From the NCBI GenBank assembly GCA_020848275.1, contig JADLAK010000018.1:1-64000 (forward strand): 64,000 nt of DNA, given 5' to 3'. A program made the translations under genes and the position numbers. Under the pieces are notes generated by a model. The model ran no database searches, was not told the DNA's origin, and was given only the letters and a program-made list of their open reading frames with translations. The stretch comes from Planctomycetota bacterium (GTDB lineage Bacteria > Planctomycetota > UBA8742 > UBA2392). Of the stretch, positions 9,153 through 17,043 are shown piece after piece. The first letter of the stretch is position 1, and every line of letters starts with the position of its first letter.

Positions 9153-9684
9153 CCGATCTCGAGCCCCTACGGGCGGTTTTTTTACGAGCCGGCTTGGCTC
9201 TTGCGACCGGTTTCGACCGGGCCCTCTTCGCGGTGCGCACAGGCGCTTTGGGGACTTCCTCCGCCAGCCCGACGATGATGCCCTCCGGGCCGCGGATATA
9301 GGCCAGCCGATACGTGTCGCGGTAGCGCATTTCGCCGATGATCTCGGCCCCGTGGGCGCGCATGCGCGCGACGACCTCGGCGATATCATCGACGGCGAAC
9401 ATGACGCGACGGTAGCCCAGTGCGTTTACCGGCGTGCTCACGGGCCCAAACCTGATCGCGCTGGGATTGTGGAACTTGTCCAGCTCGATGCCGCCGTGAC
9501 CATCGGGCGGCCGTAGGATTACGATGGTGGAGCGGACATCCTTGAGCCCGATCAGCGCGCCGACCAAAGGCCCTTCGACGGTCGCTTCGCCTTCCAGCCT
9601 GAGGCCCAGTTCGATGAAGAACGCCTTCGCGGCTTCGAGATCGTCGACAACGATGAGAACGTTGTCCATTCGCTTAAGCGCCAT
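9139..9684 (-). CDS. VOC-family (glyoxalase-like) protein with basic tail
   Basis: 181 residues. Residues 1-140 make the paired beta-alpha-beta-beta-beta modules of the vicinal-oxygen-chelate superfamily (MDNVLIVVDDLEAAKAFFIELGL ... RVMFAVDDIAEVVARMRAHGAEIIGE ... YIRGPEGIIVGLAEE). Candidate metal ligands include the His/Glu around GHGGIELD and the Glu in the last strand. The final 35 residues are an Arg/Lys/Ala/Pro-rich tail like histone H1-type DNA-binding tails, which is unusual for the family. Enzymatic role unknown. The start follows GGGAGG. Confidence 0.85.
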   Translation of the reverse strand: MALKRMDNVLIVVDDLEAAKAFFIELGLRLEGEATVEGPLVGALIGLKDVRSTIVILRPPDGHGGIELDKFHNPSAIRFGPVSTPVNALGYRRVMFAVDDIAEVVARMRAHGAEIIGEMRYRDTYRLAYIRGPEGIIVGLAEEVPKAPVRTAKRARSKPVARAKPARKKTARRGSRSGLKK

Positions 9685-9726
9685 GCATGCCTCCCTGCGT
9701 TGGGATTGCGCGGAGCCTCAGGCGCG

Positions 9727-11286
9727 TTACGCCTTTGCGATCGCGGCTTTTTTGCGTTTGTCGGCGAGTGCGATAACCTGCGCGATCACTTCGTCGTTGA
9801 TCTGCTTGCCCGCGACCAGTTTCAAATGCAGCGAGCACATTTCGTCGTCGCACTTCGCGTAGCGGAAGCGATTGGTCGCGATCACGTCATAGATCTTGTG
9901 ACCGACCCACCCCGCGCCCGGCAGCCACATCAGCGGCAGTACCGGCCACAGCAGCGGCATCACCGCCGCCATCGCGCGCACCGCCGCAAACCCGCCGAAG
10001 TATTGGCCGTCGGGCCGCAGCACGTACAGGCGCTTCAACTGGTCGGCGTAGCTCACGCCCGGCAGCGCAGCTTCGGCGGCTTCGCGGTCGTGCAGGTCCT
10101 CGAACTTCAACACGCCCAGCCAATCCAGCCGGCGCAGCCACAGCACGCTCCTGCGACAGACAGGGCAGAGCGAATCGTAGAAGACGCGGTAAAAGCGCGT
10201 GCGGCCAAGCTGCTTCTGCGCCTTGGCGGCGGCAATCGCGGCTGGGTCGGCAAAGGGCCCGGGCTTTTCGATTTCGCCGGACATTTCACCGGTGCGCCGA
10301 CCGGCAATATCCATCCAGATCGCGGCGGGGACGAACAAGGCGTAAAACGCCATGGTCGTGAAGCTGAAGTGGTTAACTTCCATTGTCAGGAAGATACCCA
10401 TATGCACAGCATACCCGATGGCGAGCGCCCAGCGGCGGGTAATCGCGAACAACAGCAGCAGCGGGAAGGTCAGTTCCCACATCAGCGTTATCAGTGTGAA
10501 GGGATACAGTATCTCGACTGGAATCCAGACAAACCAGTCGACGCGCGTGATCAGCGCATCGCGCAGCGCCCACGGGATCGCCAGCCCGTTGTTCCAGTCG
10601 CCGATGTAGGGCGGGTTCTCGCTGCCCTGCATGCGCGCCTGCAGCCAGCCGCCCAAGGGCGCGTTCTTTTCAACGCCGGAGAAGAAATAAACCGCAGCGA
10701 TTTGGAATTGCGCCAGCCGCATGCTCCAGGGCGCGACGGTGTCGCGGATTTTCCAGCCGAGTTTGCGCCGGAAGATGTTGTCGACGCTCCAGGCCGCGCC
10801 CGCGGGCATAAGCATTAAATAGAACAGGCTGATGCGCAGCAGGACGTCGCCGGCGTTGGTTAAATTCGGATTTCGCTGGTGCAGGCTGGTCAGGATCAGC
10901 CACGCGCCGACGGTCGCGACGCGCGTCAGCGTTCCCGTCAGCAGGCAAAGCGCGCAAATCAGCAGCGCCCCGGCCATCACGTAAATCGTCGACATCGGCG
11001 TATCGGGCCCGATGAACGACCAGCGCGTCTTGGGTATCTGCTCGATGCTTTGCGGGATGCCCGGCAGCGCGGCGTCTTTGTTGAGTGCCGCATTTTCCTG
11101 CCAGGCGCGCGCGTCGCCGGGCTCGAACACACCCAGTGGCCCGAAGTAGCTTTCAAGGTTCGGCAGCAGCGTGCAGCACAGGTCGAAAATCAGGATCAAC
11201 GCGATGGCGATGCGGAAGGCCGCCATCGGTTCGGGCGCCACGGGCTTGGCCCAGAAATCGCGAAACATGCGCCAAAGCCCGCTCAT
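9727..11286 (-). CDS. HTTM membrane protein fused to DCC thiol-oxidoreductase domain
   Basis: 519 residues. The first 300 contain several membrane helices and the HTTM signature (RNPNLTNAGDVLLRISLFYLMLMPAGAAWSVDN), a family related to vitamin-K-dependent gamma-carboxylase. After a linker, residues about 370-480 form a DUF393/DCC domain: FYRVFYDSLCPVCRRSVLWL with a C-P-V-C redox pair and LHDREAAEAALPGVSY. The fusion suggests a membrane redox modification. Its ATG overlaps the stop of the upstream partner gene (ATGA), so the two are co-translated. Confidence 0.85.
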   Translation of the reverse strand: MSGLWRMFRDFWAKPVAPEPMAAFRIAIALILIFDLCCTLLPNLESYFGPLGVFEPGDARAWQENAALNKDAALPGIPQSIEQIPKTRWSFIGPDTPMSTIYVMAGALLICALCLLTGTLTRVATVGAWLILTSLHQRNPNLTNAGDVLLRISLFYLMLMPAGAAWSVDNIFRRKLGWKIRDTVAPWSMRLAQFQIAAVYFFSGVEKNAPLGGWLQARMQGSENPPYIGDWNNGLAIPWALRDALITRVDWFVWIPVEILYPFTLITLMWELTFPLLLLFAITRRWALAIGYAVHMGIFLTMEVNHFSFTTMAFYALFVPAAIWMDIAGRRTGEMSGEIEKPGPFADPAAIAAAKAQKQLGRTRFYRVFYDSLCPVCRRSVLWLRRLDWLGVLKFEDLHDREAAEAALPGVSYADQLKRLYVLRPDGQYFGGFAAVRAMAAVMPLLWPVLPLMWLPGAGWVGHKIYDVIATNRFRYAKCDDEMCSLHLKLVAGKQINDEVIAQVIALADKRKKAAIAKA

Positions 11287-12047
11287 GGCTTCGGCTCCGC
11301 GGGCAGGTTCTTGGGCCACATCGGGTCGAGCGCGGGCCTGTACTCCGCCAACAGGCGCACACGTTCAAGGTAGGCGCGGCCGTAGCCCGGGTTGCCATTG
11401 ACCTCCGCGTGCTGGTAGCTCGCGCAAAACAGGCGCACCATGCTTACCTGGCCCTGGCGCGCGGGATTGCGGCGCAAATGGTCGATCAGCCGCCAGCGGA
11501 CGTAAGCCGTGCGCGGGCCGTTGGCGCCGTACTGGTCGCTCATTTTCGTCACGTAACTCTCGATCTTGCGGATGCGCGCGTCGCCCAGGTGCAGCGGCCA
11601 GGTCACGTCCATGACGTGCGGATCGGCTTTTTTGCGTTGTTCGAGCTCGCCGAATTTCAGCAGGAAGTTGAAGGTCGGCTCGATGTTGATCAGCCGCGGC
11701 TGGCAGGGCGAATACAGGATTTCCTGCACGCCGTTGACGTAGAAAATCACCAGGCACGGCGAATCGGATTCATCGCCGACGTTGGGCGCGAACATGCCCC
11801 AGCTTTGCGGCGTCGAGGTCAGGCGCTCGTAGCCGCGGGAGATGTCGATGTAGGACTGGACGGTTTCCCAGGCCTGGGTCTGGCCGGAATCGGCTTTTTT
11901 TTCGTCTTTGTTGGCGGCGGCGTCGATGATCTCGCGGCGCATGTCGGCGGGCAGCGCGTTTGTCACCATGAACGTGAGGTGCGCGGCGCAGAACGCCACG
12001 ACCAGCACGCGGCGAACCCAGCGCCACACCGTTTTTGTTTGCTCCAT
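11283..12047 (-). CDS. membrane-anchored partner of the HTTM-DCC protein
   Basis: 254 residues. One N-terminal transmembrane helix (VRRVLVVAFCAAHLTFMVTNAL) is followed by a soluble domain with YERLTSTPQSWGMFAPN. Proteins with this SWGMFAP-type motif are commonly found beside HTTM-domain proteins, so it is probably the substrate or cofactor subunit. It is coupled to the downstream HTTM-DCC gene by a 4-base overlap. No catalytic residues are recognised. Confidence 0.7.
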   Translation of the reverse strand: MEQTKTVWRWVRRVLVVAFCAAHLTFMVTNALPADMRREIIDAAANKDEKKADSGQTQAWETVQSYIDISRGYERLTSTPQSWGMFAPNVGDESDSPCLVIFYVNGVQEILYSPCQPRLINIEPTFNFLLKFGELEQRKKADPHVMDVTWPLHLGDARIRKIESYVTKMSDQYGANGPRTAYVRWRLIDHLRRNPARQGQVSMVRLFCASYQHAEVNGNPGYGRAYLERVRLLAEYRPALDPMWPKNLPAEPKP

Positions 12048-12151
12048 GCCCTAAGCCTAAATTGCGGGCGCTTGCGGGCAATGGCGCAAGAGGGCGGAGT
12101 AAGGAGAAAGCAGAGCGGAGTTTGTGGACCTGATTTCTCCGCGCTTCGGGT

Positions 12152-13189
12152 TTACGCAAGCCATTCCAGCCATTCGCCGTGGGGCTGGCAGTGGGCGAGC
12201 GGTGCGGTCTTCTCGTGGGCGCCCTCGTACCTCGTCCATTGCAGCACCGTCGGGTCGGCGCCCTCGACGCCCAGCCGATAAACGGGCCGCTTTGTCGCGG
12301 CTTTGCGCAGGATTTTTTCGAGCGTCTCGCGATTGGGTTTGCTGAACTGGTTAAGCGTGAAGCTGTGCACGACGCAAAGGGCCGCGTCTCCGGGCGCATG
12401 CGAAATCGCCTCCGGTAGCGTCTTCAGCGCGTCGCCGCCGACGATCTCCGACCGCTGAACGCGCGCGATCTCGATGGCGGTGTTGAGCCGCGCCATGCGC
12501 TCGACGTGCTCAGGCCAGATCAGCGCCTGCAACCAGCGCACAGCGTCGCTGTCGTCGATGTCAATCGGGTTAAGGTCGAGGCCCCTGCGCCAGGCGACTT
12601 GCGGCGGCGCGGTTGGAATCTCCACGGGGTTGCCGCGCAGTTCGCATTTGAGGGCTAACCTGCTCCCCGGCGCGGTACAGCGCTGCGTTCCGTAGACATA
12701 CGAATAGCGATCAAACAGCAGGTTGAAACCTGCCGCGGCGCCGATTTCCACCAGCGCCAGCGCCCTGCCGCTGTCTTTCGCCACGCGCGCGTAGGCGGGA
12801 AGCAGCAAAGCACAACGCCGGACTTCGTTGGTCTGGGTGCGGCGGGTACGCAGCAGGGGGATAATCTCGCTTTCGTGTTTGCGGCAGAAGTCAGCAAACG
12901 CCGCCTCGGCGGACAACTGTGGGGCAGGCGTTCTTGCCCGCCTTGCTTCCAGCACCGTTGGGTAGAAGTTCGCCAGTTCATGCTCAAGCCCGCCCAGCAG
13001 CAGGTAATGCACGGCTGCAAACAGCAAATTGGGCACGGGTGTTGAGCCCGCGTTGGCTGCGAGATCAAGCAGCGCGGCGTCCTTCGCAATCACCGGCGAA
13101 AGACGCTCGTAAAGCGGGCCGTAGCCGCGGCATTCAACGTCGCCGAAACGCTCAAAGGTGCGGGCCAGCTCATCGCGGGAAAGCGTCAT
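12152..13189 (-). CDS. DUF2332 family protein
   Basis: About 345 residues of the DUF2332 family, whose function is unknown but whose fold resembles a methyltransferase. Conserved blocks are YERLSPVIAKDAALLDL, PLLRTRRTQTNEVRRCALLLPAY, VEIGAAAGFNLLFDRYSY and VVHSFTLNQFS. The ATG at 13189 is chosen because the 25 residues before it come from the inverted repeat at 13196-13284 and do not look like protein. A REP-type hairpin (12919-12942) is translated in frame as part of a variable loop (RRARTPAPQL). It is divergent from nuoD. Confidence 0.85.
   Translation of the reverse strand: MTLSRDELARTFERFGDVECRGYGPLYERLSPVIAKDAALLDLAANAGSTPVPNLLFAAVHYLLLGGLEHELANFYPTVLEARRARTPAPQLSAEAAFADFCRKHESEIIPLLRTRRTQTNEVRRCALLLPAYARVAKDSGRALALVEIGAAAGFNLLFDRYSYVYGTQRCTAPGSRLALKCELRGNPVEIPTAPPQVAWRRGLDLNPIDIDDSDAVRWLQALIWPEHVERMARLNTAIEIARVQRSEIVGGDALKTLPEAISHAPGDAALCVVHSFTLNQFSKPNRETLEKILRKAATKRPVYRLGVEGADPTVLQWTRYEGAHEKTAPLAHCQPHGEWLEWLA
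12919..12942 (+). repeat. REP-like hairpin inside DUF2332 coding sequence
   Basis: GTGGG, then GCAGGCG / TGCCCGCC arms around a TTC-type loop. It is read in frame on the minus strand as a surface-loop segment of the protein. Confidence 0.5.
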
Positions 13190-13195
13190 GGGGGA

Positions 13196-13284
13196 CAGGT
13201 TCCAGCTTTCAGGTGCAGGGTTCCAGGGAAAACCAGCGGTTGTGACGCCTTTCCTAAAACCCAAAACCTAGAACCTAGAACCTG
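13196..13284. repeat. word-palindrome A (divergent intergenic)
   Basis: The left arm (13196-13232) repeats words of the type CAGGTTCCAG, and the right arm (13250-13284) repeats CCTAGAA/CCTAAAACC words that are imperfectly complementary. It sits between the divergent DUF2332 and nuoD starts. Confidence 0.6.
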
Positions 13285-13329
13285 CATTTAGCCGTGCTAA
13301 TGTGCGCGTACACCCAGTGAGATATCTGC

Positions 13330-14523
13330 ATGGCCGGTGATGTCATTCTCGACAAGGTAATGCCCGCCGACATCAAGACGGAAGAGCTGCTGCTCAACAT
13401 GGGCCCGCAGCACCCGTCGACCCACGGCGTTTTCAAAGTCGTCGTGCGTACTGACGGCGAAATGGTGCTCGGCAGTGAGTCCCACTGCGGCTTTCTGCAC
13501 CGCTGCGCCGAAAAAATCGCCGAGAACGTCACTTACATCCAGTACGTGCCCTACACCGACCGCATGGATTACCTTGCGGCGATGTGCAACAACCTCGGCT
13601 ACTGCCTTGCCTGCGAGGAACTTGGCGGCGTGCGCGAAGCCGTGCCGGAACGCGGCCAGTATCTGCGCATCATCGCCGCCGAACTCTCGCGTATCGCCAG
13701 CCACCTGATGTCGGTCGGCACTTACGGGCTGGATGTCGGCGCGATCACGCCGTTTTTGCACTGCTTCCGCGAGCGCGAAATGATCCTGCGCCTGCTTGAG
13801 GATATGTGCGGCCAGCGCCTGAATTACCACTACATCAGCATCGGCGGGGTCAAGCGCGACTTCCCGCCCTACCTGATTCCGAAAATCCTCAACTTCCTCG
13901 ACTGGTTCGAGAAGAAGGTGCCGGAATACAACCAGTTGCTCACCGGCAACGGCCTGTTCCTCGAGCGCACTTGCGGCGTCGGCGTGATTCCGCCCGAGAT
14001 GGCGATCAAATGGGGTTTGACGGGGCCCGTGCTGCGAGGCTCAGGCATTGATCGAGATTTGCGCCGCGACAAGCCCTACAGCATCTATGACCGCTTTGAG
14101 TTCGATGTGATCGTCGCCAAGGGCGTCGAGGGCGTGGTCGGCGATTGCTGGAACCGCTACTACGTGCGCGTGTGGGAAATGCTGCAGAGCGTGCGGATAT
14201 TGCGCCAGGCGATCAAAGACCTGCCCGGCGGTGCGGACAACCCGAACAACCTGCCCGTCAACGACGCGAAAATCGCCAAGGCGATACTGGGCTGGAAGGC
14301 GCCCGCGGGCGAAGTGTACATGGCCGTCGAAAACCCGCGCGGCGAGCTTGGTTTCCACATCGTCAGCGACGGCAAAGGGCCCAAGCCCATCCGCTGCAAA
14401 GTCCGCAGCCCGGCCTTCTGCAACATCAGCATCCTCGACCATATGTCGAAAGGCGCGCTGATGGCCGACCTCGTGGCGATCATCGGCAGCATCGACATCG
14501 TCATGGGCGAAGTCGACCGGTAA
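13330..14523 (+). CDS. nuoD: NADH-quinone oxidoreductase subunit D
   Basis: 397 residues, the full length of NuoD, the 49-kDa-type subunit of complex I that lines the quinone site with NuoB. Diagnostic segments are LLNMGPQHPSTHGVFK near residue 20-33, ESHCGFLHRCAEK, TDRMDYLAAMCNNLGYC and, at the end, DLVAIIGSIDIVMGEVDR. No other nuo gene lies within 13 kb on either side, so the complex I genes must be dispersed or this copy is an orphan. Upstream lies inverted repeat A. Downstream, 33 bases away, is an unrelated Uma2 gene. Confidence 0.97.
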   Translation: MAGDVILDKVMPADIKTEELLLNMGPQHPSTHGVFKVVVRTDGEMVLGSESHCGFLHRCAEKIAENVTYIQYVPYTDRMDYLAAMCNNLGYCLACEELGGVREAVPERGQYLRIIAAELSRIASHLMSVGTYGLDVGAITPFLHCFREREMILRLLEDMCGQRLNYHYISIGGVKRDFPPYLIPKILNFLDWFEKKVPEYNQLLTGNGLFLERTCGVGVIPPEMAIKWGLTGPVLRGSGIDRDLRRDKPYSIYDRFEFDVIVAKGVEGVVGDCWNRYYVRVWEMLQSVRILRQAIKDLPGGADNPNNLPVNDAKIAKAILGWKAPAGEVYMAVENPRGELGFHIVSDGKGPKPIRCKVRSPAFCNISILDHMSKGALMADLVAIIGSIDIVMGEVDR

Positions 14524-14544
14524 GCTGTTGTCTAGCCGATTTGC

Positions 14545-14550
14545 TATAAT
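14545..14550 (+). promoter_or_regulatory. -10 box of a probably leaderless transcript
   Basis: TATAAT separated by exactly six bases (TCCGGC) from the ATG at 14557. Transcription would begin at or next to the start codon. The same spacing occurs at 16787, 39060 and 25513. Confidence 0.5.
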
Positions 14551-14556
14551 TCCGGC

Positions 14557-15177
14557 ATGGCCGACACCCTTGATTTTCCGAGGCGCAGCAAACGCGGCGA
14601 GCCCGTCTGGGAACTCGCGTTGCTTGAGTTTCCGCTTCAGGGACAGTGGACTGAAGAAGAGTTTTTGCAGAAAGACTTGCCGAACGTCGAATTCGTCGAT
14701 GGTTGCCTGGAGTTCCTGCCCGTGCCAACCGAGAAGCATCAGATGATGTTGGAATTCTTTTTCCTCGCCCTGAATGCATTTGTTACGCCAAAGAAGCTCG
14801 GAAAGGTCCATGTGGCAGGGCTTCGAGTGCGTACGGTGCCCAGGCAAATCCGCCTGCCTGACGTCGCGTTTGTCCGCGCAGAGAATTTCAACAAGCGCGA
14901 CAACATCGCTTGGCGCGGCGCCGATCTCGTTTTTGAGGTTGTCAGTCCCGGTGGCGAAGGACGTGAACGGGACACGGTCGTCAAACGCGAAGAATATGCT
15001 CGCGCAGGCATTGCCGAGTACTGGATTGCCGACTACGAAAAGGGCGTGCTGCTGGTGCTTGCCCTGCAAGGCGACAAGTACGTTGAGCACAGCGTTGCCA
15101 AACGCGGTGAAATCGCGCGCTCCAAACTGCTTCCTGGCTTTGAAGTCAAGGCCGCCGAATTACTCGACGCCGAGTAA
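14557..15177 (+). CDS. Uma2 family protein (PD-(D/E)XK nuclease fold)
   Basis: 206 residues of the Uma2/DUF820 family, restriction-endonuclease-like proteins common in cyanobacteria and planctomycetes. Family blocks: LPNVEFVDGCLEFLP, RQIRLPDVAFVRAEN with the catalytic Asp, LVFEVVSPGGEGRERD with Glu-x-x-Ser, and KREEYARAGIAEYWIADYEKG. The biological target of Uma2 proteins is not known. A TATAAT box six bases before the ATG, with no ribosome site, suggests leaderless expression independent of nuoD. Confidence 0.92.
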   Translation: MADTLDFPRRSKRGEPVWELALLEFPLQGQWTEEEFLQKDLPNVEFVDGCLEFLPVPTEKHQMMLEFFFLALNAFVTPKKLGKVHVAGLRVRTVPRQIRLPDVAFVRAENFNKRDNIAWRGADLVFEVVSPGGEGRERDTVVKREEYARAGIAEYWIADYEKGVLLVLALQGDKYVEHSVAKRGEIARSKLLPGFEVKAAELLDAE

Positions 15178-15205
15178 TTCCACGTTCCCCGCTTTGGACA
15201 CGCCA

Positions 15206-15340
15206 ATGCGAACCTGCCTGCTGGTTTGCGCACTACTGCTGACCGCCTGCGCGTCGGAGCCTTACAAGCCGCCGCACGAGTTGTCGTCAAAGCCGGGCGT
15301 CGACAAGCACGCGCGCTATCTGGCTGAACGGGCGCAGTAG
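15206..15340 (+). CDS. small lipoprotein
   Basis: 44 residues: MRTCLLVCALLLTACAS, a lipoprotein signal peptide with the lipobox L-T-A-C, leaving a mature peptide of about 30 residues (EPYKPPHEL ... LAERAQ). It would be lipid-anchored after cleavage before the cysteine. Function unknown. It begins 28 bases after the Uma2 gene. Confidence 0.6.
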   Translation: MRTCLLVCALLLTACASEPYKPPHELSSKPGVDKHARYLAERAQ

Positions 15341-15422
15341 CGCCGACACCCTAGCCGGTGCAAGGCGCGCCTGTCGCAGAATGCGCAACTTGTCCGACGA
15401 AGCCTCGGCGAAGTCGGAGGGA

Positions 15423-15446
15423 CGCAATTACCAAATTCAAATTGCG
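15423..15446. repeat. inverted repeat upstream of WD40 gene
   Basis: CGCAATT / AATTGCG arms with a 10-base spacer, about 50 bases before the proposed promoter of the WD40 gene. Possible operator. Confidence 0.3.
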
Positions 15447-15473
15447 AACTTTGCGACCATTGTGAGAGGCCTG

Positions 15474-15502
15474 TTGGTTGGCGTCACGCCGGCCGGTATG
15501 AT
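15474..15502 (+). promoter_or_regulatory. putative promoter of WD40 gene
   Basis: TTGGTT and TATGAT hexamers separated by 17 bases, 35 bases before the WD40 gene start. Confidence 0.35.
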
Positions 15503-15536
15503 CTAGCGCACAGCGAAAATCCTGCGAGGTGCGGCG

Positions 15537-16682
15537 ATGGCTCAGTCCAGCTCCAAATTGCCGGTTGTCGTGCTTGTCGTGGTGGTGCTCGGCTGCGCCG
15601 CATTTGGCGTCTACAAATTCGGCCCGTGGTTCAAGCCTGCGGCTACGCCCGACGACAACATCGAAATCGGCGCCAAGGTCGCGGCGCTGGCCGCCATCGA
15701 CAAGGCAATTACCAGCGCCGCCGCAGTCGAGCGTGTTAAACCGGCGCGGTTTCTGGACCCGGCCAAACCGATCGTGAAGGAATTGGCCAAGCTCGTCGAG
15801 GGCGACAGTATCCGCGAACTCGCGTTCACGCCCGACAGCAAGTTCCTGGTCTCGGCAGATTACGGCGACATGCACCTGCGCGTGTGGGACTGGCGCGAGC
15901 GCAAAGTCGTCAGCAAACAAAAGCACGCGCACCGCCTCACGGGCCTCGCGCTTGCGCCCGATGGCCGAGGCGCCTGGACGGGCGACGCCTACCAGAACCT
16001 CTACTTCTGGTCGATCAGCGACAAGGGCGAGCTCGGCAAGGCCGAACTCGTCGGCGAAAAACTCGGCGGGACGCTTCAAGTCGCCATCAGCCCCAACGGG
16101 CGCATGGTCGCGACCTCGAGCTACGAGCAGATCGTTTCTGTCTGGGACACGCAGACGCGCAAACAGCTCGCGCAGGGCAAGGGCGAGGCGCAGATGCGGC
16201 TGTGCGCGTTTTCAACCGACAGCGCGCGGCTGGTCGTCGGCTCGACCACGAACTTTTTCGTCGAATACGACCTCGCCGCGGGCAAGGCGCGCAAGGTCCC
16301 GATGCTGGGCGTGCGGCCCGACGCCGACCACGTCGCCGCGGTCTTCAGCCCCGACGGGAAACACTTCAGCACGGGGCACACGCAGCCCTACGTGACGGTG
16401 TGGGACGCCGGCCCGATGAATTACCGGCATTTCCTGGAGTGCTCGATGTCGGGTATCTGCGCGGTGGCCTATTCGCCGGACAGCAAGTGGCTGGCGTTTG
16501 CGCAGGGCAACGGCGACATCCTGTTGTGGGATCCGAACGTCAAGGACAACCCGCCCGGCTGCGTTGCGATGTTGCGCGGCCACGAGAAATTCATCAAGGC
16601 GCTGGCGTTCAGCCCCGACGGCAAGGTGCTGGCCTCGGGCGACGAAGGCGGCCGCATCGTCCTCTGGGCCAAAGCCGATTAA
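15537..16682 (+). CDS. membrane-anchored WD40 beta-propeller protein
   Basis: 381 residues. An N-terminal transmembrane helix (KLPVVVLVVVVLGCAAFGVYKF) is followed by about seven WD40 repeats from residue 85 on, with endings such as HLRVWDW, YFWSI, SVWDT, TVWDA, ILLWDP and IVLWAK and beginnings such as VAAVFSPDGKHF and LAFSPDGKVLASGD. The propeller should act as an interaction platform, presumably on the outer face of the membrane. A hairpin follows the stop. Confidence 0.88.
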   Translation: MAQSSSKLPVVVLVVVVLGCAAFGVYKFGPWFKPAATPDDNIEIGAKVAALAAIDKAITSAAAVERVKPARFLDPAKPIVKELAKLVEGDSIRELAFTPDSKFLVSADYGDMHLRVWDWRERKVVSKQKHAHRLTGLALAPDGRGAWTGDAYQNLYFWSISDKGELGKAELVGEKLGGTLQVAISPNGRMVATSSYEQIVSVWDTQTRKQLAQGKGEAQMRLCAFSTDSARLVVGSTTNFFVEYDLAAGKARKVPMLGVRPDADHVAAVFSPDGKHFSTGHTQPYVTVWDAGPMNYRHFLECSMSGICAVAYSPDSKWLAFAQGNGDILLWDPNVKDNPPGCVAMLRGHEKFIKALAFSPDGKVLASGDEGGRIVLWAKAD

Positions 16683-16704
16683 GCCCAGCCAGGAATGGCT
16701 GGGC
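16683..16704. terminator. hairpin after WD40 gene
   Basis: GCCCAGCC / GGCTGGGC perfect 8-bp stem with a six-base loop directly after the stop codon. It lacks a T-tract, so it could be a REP-like element rather than a true terminator. Confidence 0.4.
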
Positions 16705-16786
16705 GTCAGGGTTCGATCACAAGTCAGTGATTGCAGTTGGACACCCGGCCAATACAGACCGGACTGTTACGCTCACCCAACAGCGG

Positions 16787-16792
16787 TAGAAT
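16787..16792 (+). promoter_or_regulatory. -10 box of a probably leaderless transcript
   Basis: TAGAAT followed by six bases (ACGGCC) and the ATG at 16799. Confidence 0.4.
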
Positions 16793-16798
16793 ACGGCC

Positions 16799-16942
16799 AT
16801 GTTCGAGCCCGAGAAAATCATCGACCAGCAAAGGAATCGCGGCGCGGCGCGCATCATGCTTGCGGCGGCGCTGGCAGGTCTTGTGCTCGGCGCTGCGATC
16901 TTCCTGGTGTTGATGACGGTAAGTAATCAAGTCCGCGCCTGA
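16799..16942 (+). CDS. small single-pass membrane protein
   Basis: 47 residues: a charged N-terminus (MFEPEKIIDQQRNRGAAR) and one hydrophobic helix (IMLAAALAGLVLGAAIFLVLM). It stands alone between the WD40 gene and the next membrane protein, with a -10 box six bases before the ATG. No family recognised. The positive-inside rule places the N-terminus in the cytoplasm. Confidence 0.5.
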   Translation: MFEPEKIIDQQRNRGAARIMLAAALAGLVLGAAIFLVLMTVSNQVRA

Positions 16943-17043
16943 TCCGCCCCGGAGTTTGCTAATCTTTATCTAGGCTTGATTAATTCCCCGACTTTTCCCC
17001 GTTACGTTTTTGCGCTCGCAGTCGTTACATTCACGGGGGTCCC

